From: Chitinophaga barathri
GTDB lineage: Bacteria > Bacteroidota > Bacteroidia > Chitinophagales > Chitinophagaceae
DNA: 64,000 nt
Direction of reading: 5' to 3'
Assembly (NCBI RefSeq): GCF_003807585.1
Contig: NZ_RMBX01000012.1
Span: 217,502-281,501 of the forward strand
Shown here one piece after another: positions 52,259 to 61,501 of this stretch. Positions within the stretch are counted from its first letter, which is position 1. Each line of letters opens with the position of its first letter. The notes beneath the pieces were generated by a model. That model was given only the letters and a program-made list of their open reading frames with translations. It was not told the origin of the DNA and did not search any database. The translations under genes and the position numbers were made by a program.

Positions 52259-54397
52259 ATGAAAATGTATGATGAAAAACACATTAAAAATGTCGTGCTC
52301 ATTGGCGCTGCCAAGAGCGGCAAAACCACGCTGGCCGAGGACATGCTGTTCGAGGCCGGCATCATCAGTAAGCGCGGTTCCGTGGAGGAGCGGAACACGG
52401 TGTCCGATTATCATGAAGTGGAGCATGAGCGGGGCAATTCCGTATACGCCACCACGTTGCACACGGAATGGAGGGATTATAAGATCAATATCATAGACAC
52501 CCCCGGGCTGGAGGACTTTGCCGGTGAAGTGGTATCGTCCATCCGTGTGTGCGACACCGCGGTATTGCTGCTGCACGCCTACAACGGCGTGGAAGTGGGC
52601 ACGGAGCTTATCTGGGACTATGTGGACCGCTATAACAAACCCACCATCCTGGCGGTAAACCACCTTGATCATGAAAACGCCAACTATCACCAGGCGCTGG
52701 ACCAGGCAAGGGGGTTTTTAGGCCACGCTGTGACCATTATGCAGTATCCCGTGAACCAGGGGACGGGTTTTAACGCCATCATCGACCTGTTGAAAATGAC
52801 CATGTACCGCTTCCCCGCGGGAGGCGGCAAACCTGAAAAACTGCCCATCCCGGAGGAGGAGCGGGAGCAGGCTGATAACCTGCACAATGTACTCGTGGAA
52901 AAGGCGGCGGAAAACGATGACGCCCTGATGGAGCTGTTTTTTGAAAAAGGCAGCCTGGATGAGGACGAACTGCGGCTGGGCCTCAAGATCGGGATGATGA
53001 AACACCAGGTGTTCCCCGTCTTCTGCCTTTGCGCCAAAAAGAACATGGGCAGCGGCCGTATGATGGGATTTATAGACAACGTAGCCCCTTCCGCCGTGGA
53101 AATGCCGCCCGAACTCTCCGAAGAAGGCAAAGAAGTGCCTTGTAACCCCGAAGGACTCACCTGCCTTTTTGTATTCAAAACATTGCTGGAACCGCATATC
53201 GGGAAATTGTCCTTTTTTAAAGTACTGAGCGGCGAAGTAAAAGCCGGGCAGGAGCTGTACAATGAAAAAGGCAACACCACCGAAAGGCTCAACCAGCTGT
53301 TTATCACCGATGGTAAAAACAGGCAGCCCGTAGAGCGCCTGCGCTCCGGTGACATTGGCTGTACCCTCAAACTGAAGAACACTTTCACCAATCATACCCT
53401 CAACGAAAAGAATTTCACCGCGCAGATCGAGCCGATTCATTTCCCGCCGCCGAAAGTGCGGGTGGCCATCTTAGCTAAAAACAAAGGCGATGATGAGAAA
53501 TTAAGTGAAGTGCTCGCGGAGATTCATATGGAAGATCCCACATTGGAAATAGAATTCAACCGGGAACTGAAGCAGGTGATACTCCACGGCATGGGTGACC
53601 TGCACCTGGCCGTTACCCGGTGGCGGCTGGAACATATCTACAACATGGAGGTGGATTACCTGCCAGCGCGCATCCCATACCGGGAAACCATCCAGAAACC
53701 GGCCATGGCCAGCTACCGGCACAAAAAACAATCCGGCGGCGCGGGGCAGTTTGGCGAGGTGTACATGAAAATAGAACCCTATTACGACGGCATGCCGGTA
53801 AGCAAGGAATGGCCCGTGCGCGATACGGAAGAGATCGCGCTGAACTGGGGCGGAAAGCTGGTGTTCAACAACTGCATCGTGGGCGGCGCGATAGACACGC
53901 GTTTCCTTCCTTCCATTCTCAAAGGGGTGATGGAAAAAATGCAGGAAGGCCCGCTCACCGGCTCTTACGTGCGCGATGTGCGTGTAACCGTGTACGATGG
54001 CAAAATGCACCCGGTAGACAGTAATGATATTTCCTTCAAAATAGCCGGCATGATGGCTTTCCGTGAAGCCTTCCACCAGGCCGCGCCACAACTGCTGGAG
54101 CCCGTGTACGACCTGGAAGCCAGCGCTCCGGACGTGATGATGGGCGACATCATGAGCGAACTGCAAACCCACCGTAGCGTCATCACGGGTATGGACAGCG
54201 GCACTTCCAGCCAGGTGATCAAAGCCCGCACCCCGCAGGCCGAGCTGGATAGATTATACGCCGCCCTTCGTAACGTGACGCAGGGCAAGGCAAAAGTAAA
54301 AGCGGTATTTGCCGAATACGCGCCGGTACCCGCGGACGTACAAAAGAAACTGAGTGAAGATTATAAAAAGGTGGAGCAGCAGAACGGGACGCATTAA
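52259..54397 (+). CDS. Divergent elongation factor G paralogue (EF-G2-like)
   Basis: The 712-residue protein has all five EF-G domains, but its GTPase motifs deviate. G1 is GAAKSGKT (about 16-23). Switch I reads ERGNSVYAT where EF-G has RGITI. G3 DTPGLEDF is present. G4 is NHLD instead of NKxD. Domain IV includes YRETIQKPAMASYRHKKQSGGAGQFGEV, as in true EF-G. A Bacteroides EF-G paralogue (EF-G2) that supports translocation without ribosome-dependent GTP hydrolysis during carbon starvation has been described, and this protein may be its counterpart. It is not next to rpsG/rpsL as canonical fusA is. Confidence 0.88.
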   Translation: MKMYDEKHIKNVVLIGAAKSGKTTLAEDMLFEAGIISKRGSVEERNTVSDYHEVEHERGNSVYATTLHTEWRDYKINIIDTPGLEDFAGEVVSSIRVCDTAVLLLHAYNGVEVGTELIWDYVDRYNKPTILAVNHLDHENANYHQALDQARGFLGHAVTIMQYPVNQGTGFNAIIDLLKMTMYRFPAGGGKPEKLPIPEEEREQADNLHNVLVEKAAENDDALMELFFEKGSLDEDELRLGLKIGMMKHQVFPVFCLCAKKNMGSGRMMGFIDNVAPSAVEMPPELSEEGKEVPCNPEGLTCLFVFKTLLEPHIGKLSFFKVLSGEVKAGQELYNEKGNTTERLNQLFITDGKNRQPVERLRSGDIGCTLKLKNTFTNHTLNEKNFTAQIEPIHFPPPKVRVAILAKNKGDDEKLSEVLAEIHMEDPTLEIEFNRELKQVILHGMGDLHLAVTRWRLEHIYNMEVDYLPARIPYRETIQKPAMASYRHKKQSGGAGQFGEVYMKIEPYYDGMPVSKEWPVRDTEEIALNWGGKLVFNNCIVGGAIDTRFLPSILKGVMEKMQEGPLTGSYVRDVRVTVYDGKMHPVDSNDISFKIAGMMAFREAFHQAAPQLLEPVYDLEASAPDVMMGDIMSELQTHRSVITGMDSGTSSQVIKARTPQAELDRLYAALRNVTQGKAKVKAVFAEYAPVPADVQKKLSEDYKKVEQQNGTH

Positions 54398-54413
54398 TGT
54401 ATGCCATTGCTTC

Positions 54414-55949
54414 CTAATATTGCCTGCCCCAGCTCTCCCTGTCCAGCGTTCTGTACTGGATGGCTTCGGCGATATGGCCGGGCGAGATGTCCGTAGCGCC
54501 GTCAAGGTCCGCGATGGTGCGGCTTACTTTGATGATCCGTTCGTATGCGCGCGCGGAGAGTTGTAATTTTTTCATCGCCAGTGAAAGCAGGTCCCGTGCA
54601 TCCGGCGGCAGGCGGCAGTAGTGATGGAGTTGCCTGGCGTTCATCTGGGCGTTGGAATAGATGGAAGTTTGCTGCGCAAATCTCTCCCATTGTATGGCTC
54701 TTGCGGCAATCACCCTTTCCCTGATCTGGCTGCTGGTTTCGGCCGGCAGGTTCCTGGAAAATGCCGCGGGGCTTACCGGTACAACTTCAATATGCAGATC
54801 GATCCTGTCCAGCAGCGGGCCTGATATCCTGTTCAGGTATTTTTGCACCACGCCCGGCATACAGGTGCATTTTTTTTCAGGATGATTAAAGAAGCCGCAG
54901 GGGCAGGGATTCATTGATGCCACCAGCATAAAAGTAGCGGGAAACTCAGCGGAACTTCGTGCCCGCGAGATCGTTACTTTTCTTTCTTCCATGGGCTGGC
55001 GTAATACTTCCAGCACGGATCTTTTGTATTCAGGTAATTCATCCAGGAAAAGCACACCGTTCTGCGCAAGCGATATTTCCCCGGGCTGCGGTATGCTGCC
55101 TCCTCCCACCATGGCCATGTCGCTCATGGTATGATGCGGTGACCGGAACGGGCGCATGGTAATAATGCCTGTGTCATCTTTTAATTTGCCTGCCACGGAA
55201 TGTATGCGGGTGGTTTCCAGCGCTTCTTCAAGGCTTAATGGCGGCAGTATGGTGGGCAGCCTTTTGGCCAGCATTGTTTTTCCCGCACCGGGCGGCCCGA
55301 TCAGGATGATGTTATGCCCGCCCGCCGCCGCGATTTCCATCGCCCGTTTGATGGCTCCCTGGCCTTTTACTTCGGAAAAATCAAACTCCCCGGGATAACC
55401 TGGTTCGAACGGCAGCGGTTCCATGGGCGATACATCCGCATTCCCCTGCAAAAACGCCAGCACCTCACCGATACTTTGCATTCCGAACACCTCCAACCCC
55501 TCCACGATCGCAGCTTCGCGCGCATTCTGCATGGGCAGTATGATGCCGCTGAATCCTTCTTTTTTGGCCTGCATCGCCATCGGCAATATCCCTCGGATCG
55601 GCCTCAGCGCCCCATCCAGCGACAGCTCGCCCATAATGATGTAATCATGCGGAGGGCGTTTAAATGTGACCTGTTTAGATGCGGCAATGATCCCCAGTGC
55701 AATGGGAAGGTCGTACGCGGAGCCCGCTTTGCGGATGCCCGCCGGCGCCATGTTTACCACCGTGCGGAGGCGTGGCATTTTATAGCCGATGTTTTTGATC
55801 ACCGTTTCTATGCGGAATTCGCTTTCTTTTACCGCATTGTCCGGCAGGCCCACAAGACAGAAACGCGTGCCCTGGCCGACATTAACTTCGATGGTAATGG
55901 TAATGGCTTCCACGCCGTGTATGGCGCTGCCAAAGATTTTGACGAGCAT
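54414..55949 (-). CDS. comM: YifB/ComM-family Mg-chelatase-like AAA+ ATPase
   Basis: The 511-residue protein has the Lon-like N-terminal domain (about 1-170, EAITITIEVNVGQGTRFCLVGLPDNAVKES), the Mg-chelatase AAA+ core with Walker A LIGPPGAGKTMLAKRLPTILPP and Walker B NGVLFLDELPE, and the C-terminal helical domain (NAQMNARQLHHYC). ComM is a helicase that promotes branch migration during natural transformation in Vibrio. It is convergent with the EF-G paralogue, with only 16 nt between the stops. Confidence 0.95.
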   Translation of the reverse strand: MLVKIFGSAIHGVEAITITIEVNVGQGTRFCLVGLPDNAVKESEFRIETVIKNIGYKMPRLRTVVNMAPAGIRKAGSAYDLPIALGIIAASKQVTFKRPPHDYIIMGELSLDGALRPIRGILPMAMQAKKEGFSGIILPMQNAREAAIVEGLEVFGMQSIGEVLAFLQGNADVSPMEPLPFEPGYPGEFDFSEVKGQGAIKRAMEIAAAGGHNIILIGPPGAGKTMLAKRLPTILPPLSLEEALETTRIHSVAGKLKDDTGIITMRPFRSPHHTMSDMAMVGGGSIPQPGEISLAQNGVLFLDELPEYKRSVLEVLRQPMEERKVTISRARSSAEFPATFMLVASMNPCPCGFFNHPEKKCTCMPGVVQKYLNRISGPLLDRIDLHIEVVPVSPAAFSRNLPAETSSQIRERVIAARAIQWERFAQQTSIYSNAQMNARQLHHYCRLPPDARDLLSLAMKKLQLSARAYERIIKVSRTIADLDGATDISPGHIAEAIQYRTLDRESWGRQY

Positions 55950-55991
55950 GGGACAAACAATGGTTGTTACCTTCCGAAGATAAGGGAATTT

Positions 55992-57320
55992 TTATTTCAT
56001 GTTCGCCAGCAACTCAATTACTTTTTCTTTCCGGAGGATCAAATACCCGATCTTTTCTTTTGCGATACCATCTCTCAGCTCGTAAGTGAAATGCAGGTTG
56101 TCGTCTATCACTTCCGACTGGAAATATTTGAAAATGATCTGGTCTTCCCCCTGCAGCTCTTCAGCGATCTCGTATAGATGCGTGGAGAGGATGTAAAGGC
56201 AGCGGTGATTGTTCAGCAACCCGCGTATTACTGCAAGGGAACAGTTCTTGGCGTCTTCCACATTCGTGCCTTTAAACATTTCATCGATCAGTATCAGCCA
56301 GTTTTTGCCGTCGCTGATCTTGATGATCGTGTTTTTGATACGCTGCACTTCGTTGTAGAAATAACTTTCTCCTTTGAAGATATTATCCTTCACGTCGATG
56401 TTGCTGAGGATGCCGTGGAAGAAACTCAGGCACATGTGCTGCGCGGGCACGCCCATGCCCAGGTGCGCGAGGAACACGGAAATGCCCACCGCTTTGATGA
56501 ACGTGGTTTTGCCCGCCATGTTCGCCCCGGTGAGGAAAGTAAAATGACGGTGCGGGTCCATGGCCACGTCGTATGCCACGGGCTGCGGAAGTATCAGGTG
56601 GTACAATTGTTTGATCTCGAAATACGGTTTCCCTTCTTCGGAGAACACGGGGAAGTTGAGTTTAAAATGCCGGATGGCCATAGCCATGCTGTGATACGCG
56701 TCCAGGCGGGTGTAGAGCTCGGTCAGTTCCCAGAGTACTTTTTTATGTTTTTTGCGGATCTGTTTGTCATAACGGAGTATCTGCACAAAGTTCAGCGTGC
56801 CGTTTTCGCGCATGGCCACGATGTCGTTGAACTCTCGCTGGTTGATCAGTACGCGCGCTCTTTCCAGCAGCAGTCGCAGGTTCAGGGGCGCTTCCACGGA
56901 GAGGAAAGTGTCGGTGAGGGATTTAAAACCGGTGATCAGGTTCAGCAGCTGGTCGAAGGAGAATTTGATGAACCCGAAGTCCGGTGCGTAAATAGTTTTG
57001 GTGATCAGTGCATTCACGTAGAGGAGCGGGCCTTCGGAAGTGGAGATGGGCTCTATTTCGGCATTGAGATAATTTTCCACTACCACAATGGTGCCGTTCG
57101 TGATCATCGGCGGCCAGGTATCTTCTTTTTCCAGCAGGTACTGCAGCATCTGCTGGCGGTTGTGAATGGCGTCTATGTCTTTCAGTGGGCTGCCGAAAAG
57201 CGTACGCAGGTATTCCCTTCCGCCCGAGGTAGTGGTGAAATCCAGCTTATGGAACAGGGAGTATTCGTCTTCGCGGTTAAAGATCGACAGGTCGAGGTAG
57301 GTTGTTTTATCCAGCTCCAT
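55992..57320 (-). CDS. MutS-family ATPase lacking the mismatch-binding domains
   Basis: The 442-residue protein contains the MutS core and ATPase domains only: a helical lever part (about 1-240), Walker A FLTGANMAGKTTFIKAVGISVFLA and Walker B NWLILIDEMFKGTN, followed by the YILSTHLYEI helix. There is no N-terminal mismatch-recognition domain and no Smr domain, unlike MutS1 and MutS2. Function in recombination or repair is unproven. I start at 57320 (MELDKTTY), since the longer frame crosses the pyrC terminator. It follows pyrC in the same direction. Confidence 0.88.
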   Translation of the reverse strand: MELDKTTYLDLSIFNREDEYSLFHKLDFTTTSGGREYLRTLFGSPLKDIDAIHNRQQMLQYLLEKEDTWPPMITNGTIVVVENYLNAEIEPISTSEGPLLYVNALITKTIYAPDFGFIKFSFDQLLNLITGFKSLTDTFLSVEAPLNLRLLLERARVLINQREFNDIVAMRENGTLNFVQILRYDKQIRKKHKKVLWELTELYTRLDAYHSMAMAIRHFKLNFPVFSEEGKPYFEIKQLYHLILPQPVAYDVAMDPHRHFTFLTGANMAGKTTFIKAVGISVFLAHLGMGVPAQHMCLSFFHGILSNIDVKDNIFKGESYFYNEVQRIKNTIIKISDGKNWLILIDEMFKGTNVEDAKNCSLAVIRGLLNNHRCLYILSTHLYEIAEELQGEDQIIFKYFQSEVIDDNLHFTYELRDGIAKEKIGYLILRKEKVIELLANMK

Positions 57321-57396
57321 GCGCAGAATTTTTGGTGAATTTACAGTGAAAGATGTTAAGGTGAAAGATGCGGGGACGGGAATTTTCCATAAATGA

Positions 57397-57429
57397 CAAA
57401 GGCCGGGAACCTGAGATTCCCGGCCTTTG
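57397..57429 (-). terminator. Terminator of pyrC
   Basis: A perfect 13-bp stem (CAAAGGCCGGGAA with TTCCCGGCCTTTG, 7-nt loop) lies 19 nt after the pyrC stop. The following tract is T-rich on the minus strand. Confidence 0.85.
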
Positions 57430-57448
57430 AAGATTATTGACAATGATC

Positions 57449-58786
57449 TTATGCGTTGAATAACAGCCGTTGCCCCAGCTGGTTTTCGTTGAACGTGCCG
57501 TTTTCGTAAGCAAGATGCCCGTTCACGAAGGTATGGGTCACCGCCGCGGGGAAGGTATGGCCTTCAAACGGGCTCCATCCGCAATGGTAATGGATGTTGG
57601 ATTTGTCCACCGTAGTGCTGGCGGCAAGGTCCACTATCACGCAGTCCGCATGATACCCTTCGCGGAGATATCCTCTTTCGCGGATGCGGAAACAGTCAGC
57701 GGGGGCGTGGCTCATTTTCTGTACCATCTTTTCGATGGAGAAACGGCCGGCCTTCACCTGCTCCAGCATCATCAGCAGGCTGTGCTGTACCAGCGGCACG
57801 CCGGAGGGCGCCTGGAGGTATGCCTGTTGTTTTTCGTCCCAGGTATGGGGCGCATGGTCCGTGGCGATGATGTCCAGCTTGTCGTCCAGCAGGCCCTGCC
57901 AAAGCGCTTCGCGGTGGTGCGGGGCTTTGATGGCGGGATTACATTTGATCAGGTTGCCGTATTTCGTATAGTCATCCGCGGTGAACCAGAGGTGATGCAC
58001 GCATACTTCCGCCGTGATCCTTTTTTCTTTCAGCGGCAGCAGGTTGCTGAACAGCTGCAGTTCCTTTTCGGTGGAGATGTGCAGGATGTGCAGGCGGGAA
58101 TTGTGTTTCATGGCAAACTGCACGGCTACCAGCGAAGATTCAAAACAGGCTTCTTCGTTGCGGATCAGCGGGTGATCGGCCGCCGAGAGGTTGTCTCCTT
58201 TTTCCTGTTTGTATTTTTCCATATTGGCGCGGATGATCTTTTCATCCTCGCAATGGGTGGCGATCAGCAGTTCCGTTTCGGAGAATATTTTTTCGAGGGT
58301 GAGGAAATTGTCCACCAGCATATTGCCGGTAGAAGAACCCATGAATATCTTAACGCCGGCTACGCGGTCTTTTTTGGCATTGGTCTTCAGCACTTCCTCC
58401 GCGTTGTCGTTCGACACGCCCATAAAAAAGGAGTAGTTCGCCAGCGAGGTACGCGCGCCGATGTCGTATTTGTCTTCCAGTCTTTCCTGGGTAACGGCTT
58501 CGGGTTTGGTATTGGGCATTTCCATGAAGCTGGTGGTGCCCCCGGCCACGGCGGCACGGGCTTCGGAATGAATGTTGGCCTTGTGGGTAAGGCCCGGCTC
58601 GCGGAAGTGCACCTGGTCGTCTATCACGCCCGGCAGCAGGTATTTGCCCTCGCCGTTGATCTCTGTCCCGGTTTCGCCGATCTGCGCCGCGATCTTTTCA
58701 ATACGGCCATTGCGCAGCAGTACGTCCTGCACGCTGGTAACGCCTTCGTTTACGACGGATATATTTTTGATGATGACATTTTGCAT
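57449..58786 (-). CDS. pyrC: Dihydroorotase, Bacteroidota type
   Basis: The 445-residue protein is an amidohydrolase of the dihydroorotase family with the LPGVIDDQVHFREPG motif. The first histidine of the usual HxH zinc-binding pair is glutamine (Gln58, then His60). MGSSTGNMLVD, ATHCEDE, LHILHISTEKE and IATDHAPHTWDEK are the remaining metal and substrate motifs. It closes carbamoyl-aspartate to dihydroorotate in pyrimidine synthesis. The -7 element TACCTTTG ends 4 nt before the ATG. A catalytically silent relative is the alternative, but I see no second dihydroorotase here. Confidence 0.92.
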   Translation of the reverse strand: MQNVIIKNISVVNEGVTSVQDVLLRNGRIEKIAAQIGETGTEINGEGKYLLPGVIDDQVHFREPGLTHKANIHSEARAAVAGGTTSFMEMPNTKPEAVTQERLEDKYDIGARTSLANYSFFMGVSNDNAEEVLKTNAKKDRVAGVKIFMGSSTGNMLVDNFLTLEKIFSETELLIATHCEDEKIIRANMEKYKQEKGDNLSAADHPLIRNEEACFESSLVAVQFAMKHNSRLHILHISTEKELQLFSNLLPLKEKRITAEVCVHHLWFTADDYTKYGNLIKCNPAIKAPHHREALWQGLLDDKLDIIATDHAPHTWDEKQQAYLQAPSGVPLVQHSLLMMLEQVKAGRFSIEKMVQKMSHAPADCFRIRERGYLREGYHADCVIVDLAASTTVDKSNIHYHCGWSPFEGHTFPAAVTHTFVNGHLAYENGTFNENQLGQRLLFNA

Positions 58787-58790
58787 GTCG

Positions 58791-58798
58791 CAAAGGTA
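58791..58798 (-). promoter_or_regulatory. -7 promoter element for pyrC
   Basis: TACCTTTG on the minus strand ends 4 nt before the ATG. Confidence 0.62.
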
Positions 58799-58804
58799 AA
58801 ACTT

Positions 58805-59503
58805 TTACCCCTGAAGATGAATGGAAAACACGATCATGCGGGAATTGAGCTGGTCTATTACATTGGAGTAACGGAGGTTCGGATCTTTTACATGTACGTC
58901 GTTCAGGCCGTTGCTGATCTTAAATTCAGGGGTGAAGATGAAGGAGGGGAAATAAAATTCAAACCCCGCGCCGATCTCGTAACCATAGGTGGTTTTATTG
59001 ATCTTTACGAGGTCTTCAGCCAGGCGTACGCTTTTGTTCGAAGCGAGGTCATGGTCCAGCTTCATACCGGCAATGGTGTACACGCGCATGTTGCCGATGC
59101 GGTCCGATTTAAATTTTATCTGGAGCGGGAAACTCACCACGATGGATTCCACTTTCTTTTCGGTGGACCGGTCCGGGTAGTTTTCGCGGAAATAAAGATT
59201 TTTGTTGGCAAAAAAGAGCTGCGGGTTAAAACGCAGGTCGAAGCGGTTGCTGAGGCGGAGATTTGCCAGGAGTCCGAGATTAAAACCGACTGTTTTCAAT
59301 GGCTCTGCCACCATGATGGAATCCTGGTGGAGGAAGAGGTCTGAATGGGAAAGCCTGAAATAAGACTGGTTCGCAGCCAGGGTGATGCCGAAGTAATAGG
59401 GTTTGCGGTCGTGCTCCTCCATGTTCATTTGCGCTTTGGCAGATATGGTGCTCAACAGGAGGAACAATGCCCCCGTTAGCGGGTAGCGCAATAAATGGAA
59501 CAT
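58805..59503 (-). CDS. porT: PorT-family T9SS/gliding outer membrane protein
   Basis: The 232-residue protein has a signal peptide (LLSTISAKA) and an eight-strand-like barrel of the PorT family: YYFGITLAANQSYFRLSHSD, LPLQI-like FPLQIKFKSDRIGN, and the C-terminal SNGLNDVHVKDPNLRYSNVIDQLNSRMIVFSIHLQG. PorT is needed for secretion by the type 9 system. Its start (59503) overlaps the end of ubiE by 28 nt. The ubiE-porT pair is conserved across Bacteroidota. It is consistent with the DUF1501 protein's T9SS sorting domain. Confidence 0.93.
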   Translation of the reverse strand: MFHLLRYPLTGALFLLLSTISAKAQMNMEEHDRKPYYFGITLAANQSYFRLSHSDLFLHQDSIMVAEPLKTVGFNLGLLANLRLSNRFDLRFNPQLFFANKNLYFRENYPDRSTEKKVESIVVSFPLQIKFKSDRIGNMRVYTIAGMKLDHDLASNKSVRLAEDLVKINKTTYGYEIGAGFEFYFPSFIFTPEFKISNGLNDVHVKDPNLRYSNVIDQLNSRMIVFSIHLQG

Positions 59504-60219
59504 ATGCCGAAGGTTAGCGTTTTGCATGTAACAGCCTGGAAGCCAACTTTGTGTAAAATATCGCACATTGCCTGGCCCTGGGGGAACGCCTTTACGGATT
59601 CAGGCAGGTAGCTGTAAGCTGCCTGGCTCCGGGCTATCCATTTCCCTATCAGGGGTGTAATGTAGCGAAAATAAAAATTATATAACTGCTTCACGGGCGT
59701 TTTGGTGGGGTTGGAAAACTCCAGTATCACCGCTTTACCCCCGGGTTTGAGCACCCTGCACATTTCCGCCAGCCCCTTTTCCAGGTTTTCAAAATTCCGG
59801 ACGCCGAATGCCGCCGTTATGGCATCAAACGTTGCATCGGGGAAACTTATTGTCTCGCTGTCTCCCTGCTGGAGGGTGATAACGCCGTCCAGGCCCGCTT
59901 TGGCGACTTTTTCGCGGCCCAGGGTCAGCATTCCTTCGGAGATATCTATGCCGGTGATCTTTTCCGGTTTCAGCATATGGTGGGCCATAATAGCCACATC
60001 GCCGGTGCCGGTGGCTACGTCCAGGAGGGTTTTGGGTTGCAGGGGCGCCAGCAGTTTAAGGGCCTTTTTACGCCACTGCACGTCCACTCCCAGGCTCATA
60101 AAATGGTTCAGGAAATCGTATCTGCCCGCAATATCGTCGAACATGTGGGCTATCTGCTCCTTCTTGCTTAATTTTGACCCTTCAAAAGGAACCACTTTCT
60201 GTACATCGTTGCTCGCCAT
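59476..60219 (-). CDS. ubiE: Demethylmenaquinone methyltransferase
   Basis: The 247-residue protein is UbiE/MenG: IAHMFDDIAGRYDFLNHFMSLGVD, the SAM-binding LLDVATGTGDVAIMA, the family motif GIDISEGMLTLGREKV and AFGVRNFENLEKGLAEMCRVLKPGG. It methylates demethylmenaquinone in the last step of menaquinone synthesis. The frame reaches 60453, but MASNDVQK at 60219 is the start, 7 nt after a -7 element. Downstream porT overlaps it. Confidence 0.96.
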   Translation of the reverse strand: MASNDVQKVVPFEGSKLSKKEQIAHMFDDIAGRYDFLNHFMSLGVDVQWRKKALKLLAPLQPKTLLDVATGTGDVAIMAHHMLKPEKITGIDISEGMLTLGREKVAKAGLDGVITLQQGDSETISFPDATFDAITAAFGVRNFENLEKGLAEMCRVLKPGGKAVILEFSNPTKTPVKQLYNFYFRYITPLIGKWIARSQAAYSYLPESVKAFPQGQAMCDILHKVGFQAVTCKTLTFGICSIYCATR

Positions 60220-60226
60220 AGTGGGG

Positions 60227-60234
60227 CAAAGGTA
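60227..60234 (-). promoter_or_regulatory. -7 promoter element for ubiE-porT
   Basis: TACCTTTG on the minus strand ends 7 nt before the ATG. Confidence 0.62.
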
Positions 60235-60261
60235 ACAGAAGGGCCGCAAAATGGGAAAATT

Positions 60262-60870
60262 ATGGTGATCAAATCTGCTGAATACCTCATCAGTAACGTG
60301 GACTGGCAAAAGTGCCCTCCGCCGGACATGCCGGAATATGCTTTTATTGGCCGGTCCAACGTGGGCAAGAGCAGCCTGATCAATATGCTGATGAATCATG
60401 ACAAGCTCGCCAAAACCTCGGGCACTCCGGGCAAAACACAGCTGATCAATCATTTCCTGATCAATAAAAGCTGGTATATCGTGGATTTACCGGGGTATGG
60501 ATTTGCGAAAGTGTCTCAAAGCCAGCGTCGCAGCTGGGAGCAGATGATCGAAAATTACCTGAGAAAGCGGACGAACCTGGTGAATGTATTTGTACTCATA
60601 GACAGCCGGCATACCCCTCAGAAGATAGATATCGAGTTCGTTAACCAGCTGGGAGAATGGCAGGTGCCGTTTCAACTGGTTTTTACAAAGGCAGACAAAA
60701 GTACACAGCTGGAAACCAGCCGTAATGTAAAGGCATTTCTGAACAAACTCCGTGAAACCTGGCAATTTCTGCCTGCCAACTACGTTACGTCCACCGTCAA
60801 AAAAACCGGCCGGGATAAGATCCTGGAGTTTATAGACGAAATGAACGGCCGTTTTCAGCGCATCGCCTAA
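60262..60870 (+). CDS. engB: Ribosome biogenesis GTPase EngB (YihA/YsxC)
   Basis: The 202-residue protein is EngB: G1 FIGRSNVGKSSLIN, switch I KTSGTPGKTQLINHF, G3 VDLPGYGFAKV, G4 TKAD and the G5-like loop before the C-terminal helix. EngB is needed for 50S subunit assembly. It diverges from ubiE with 42 nt between the starts, and its stop overlaps that of the convergent YkuK-like gene by 4 nt. Confidence 0.96.
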   Translation: MVIKSAEYLISNVDWQKCPPPDMPEYAFIGRSNVGKSSLINMLMNHDKLAKTSGTPGKTQLINHFLINKSWYIVDLPGYGFAKVSQSQRRSWEQMIENYLRKRTNLVNVFVLIDSRHTPQKIDIEFVNQLGEWQVPFQLVFTKADKSTQLETSRNVKAFLNKLRETWQFLPANYVTSTVKKTGRDKILEFIDEMNGRFQRIA

Positions 60871-61340
60871 TTCACGATCTTGTTCGCGCAGGAGCTGCTG
60901 GCGAATGCTTCAGGCTTCGCTTTGAAAGCAAACCCCATCCCGAGGATGTAACCCATCGCTTCCCTGAGCGCCAGGTTGCTTTTGAACTGGGGATTGGTGT
61001 TGATGTCCGCATGCACCTCCATGTCCACGTCATATTCGGTGAACAGGTCGCATAATTCATACGCGATCTCGATGCTTTTGGCAACTTCTACCAGCATTCT
61101 TTCTTTGATGGAATAAACGTCCCGCGTTTTTTCGTTGTGGATGAACATGAACCCGCCGTGGCCTTCACGCAGGAACACGATTACGGTGGCAAATTCCGTT
61201 TCAAGCCCTTTTACCTGTGAGTCTGTTCCGATACAGACCTTTAAACGGTGGCCAAGGCCGGTCTCCCGGACGATGGCGTGCCGCACCTCCTCCTTAATGG
61301 GCAACTGAATAGGTTCGCCGTTGAATCTTCTCCATTTCAT
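60867..61340 (-). CDS. YkuK-like (DUF458) RNase H-like protein
   Basis: The 157-residue protein resembles DUF458/YkuK: KVCIGTDSQVKG with the acidic start of an RNase H-like fold, VIVFLREGHGGFMF, and MEVHADINTNPQFKSNLALREAMGYILGMGFAFKAKPEAFASSSCANKIV. The pattern of acidic residues suggests an RNase H-type fold, but nuclease activity has not been shown for the family as far as I know. It stands alone, convergent with engB. Confidence 0.85.
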   Translation of the reverse strand: MKWRRFNGEPIQLPIKEEVRHAIVRETGLGHRLKVCIGTDSQVKGLETEFATVIVFLREGHGGFMFIHNEKTRDVYSIKERMLVEVAKSIEIAYELCDLFTEYDVDMEVHADINTNPQFKSNLALREAMGYILGMGFAFKAKPEAFASSSCANKIVN

Positions 61341-61501
61341 GGGTTGTAAGTTTTGAACGGTAAAGCGTATACGAATGCCTGTCTGTTGGGTCTTTGGCCG
61401 GGGGCTAACAGGATGTATGAAGTATTGTCCGAATATACGACTTTTTACTGCAGTGAGTGTTACCGCAATATGAAGGGAGAAGTTTGGGGAAATCGTGTGG
61501 A

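Noticed and set aside
57470..59344. 624-codon ORF opposite pyrC and porT
   Set aside because: It spans two well-supported genes on the other strand and has no protein-family features.
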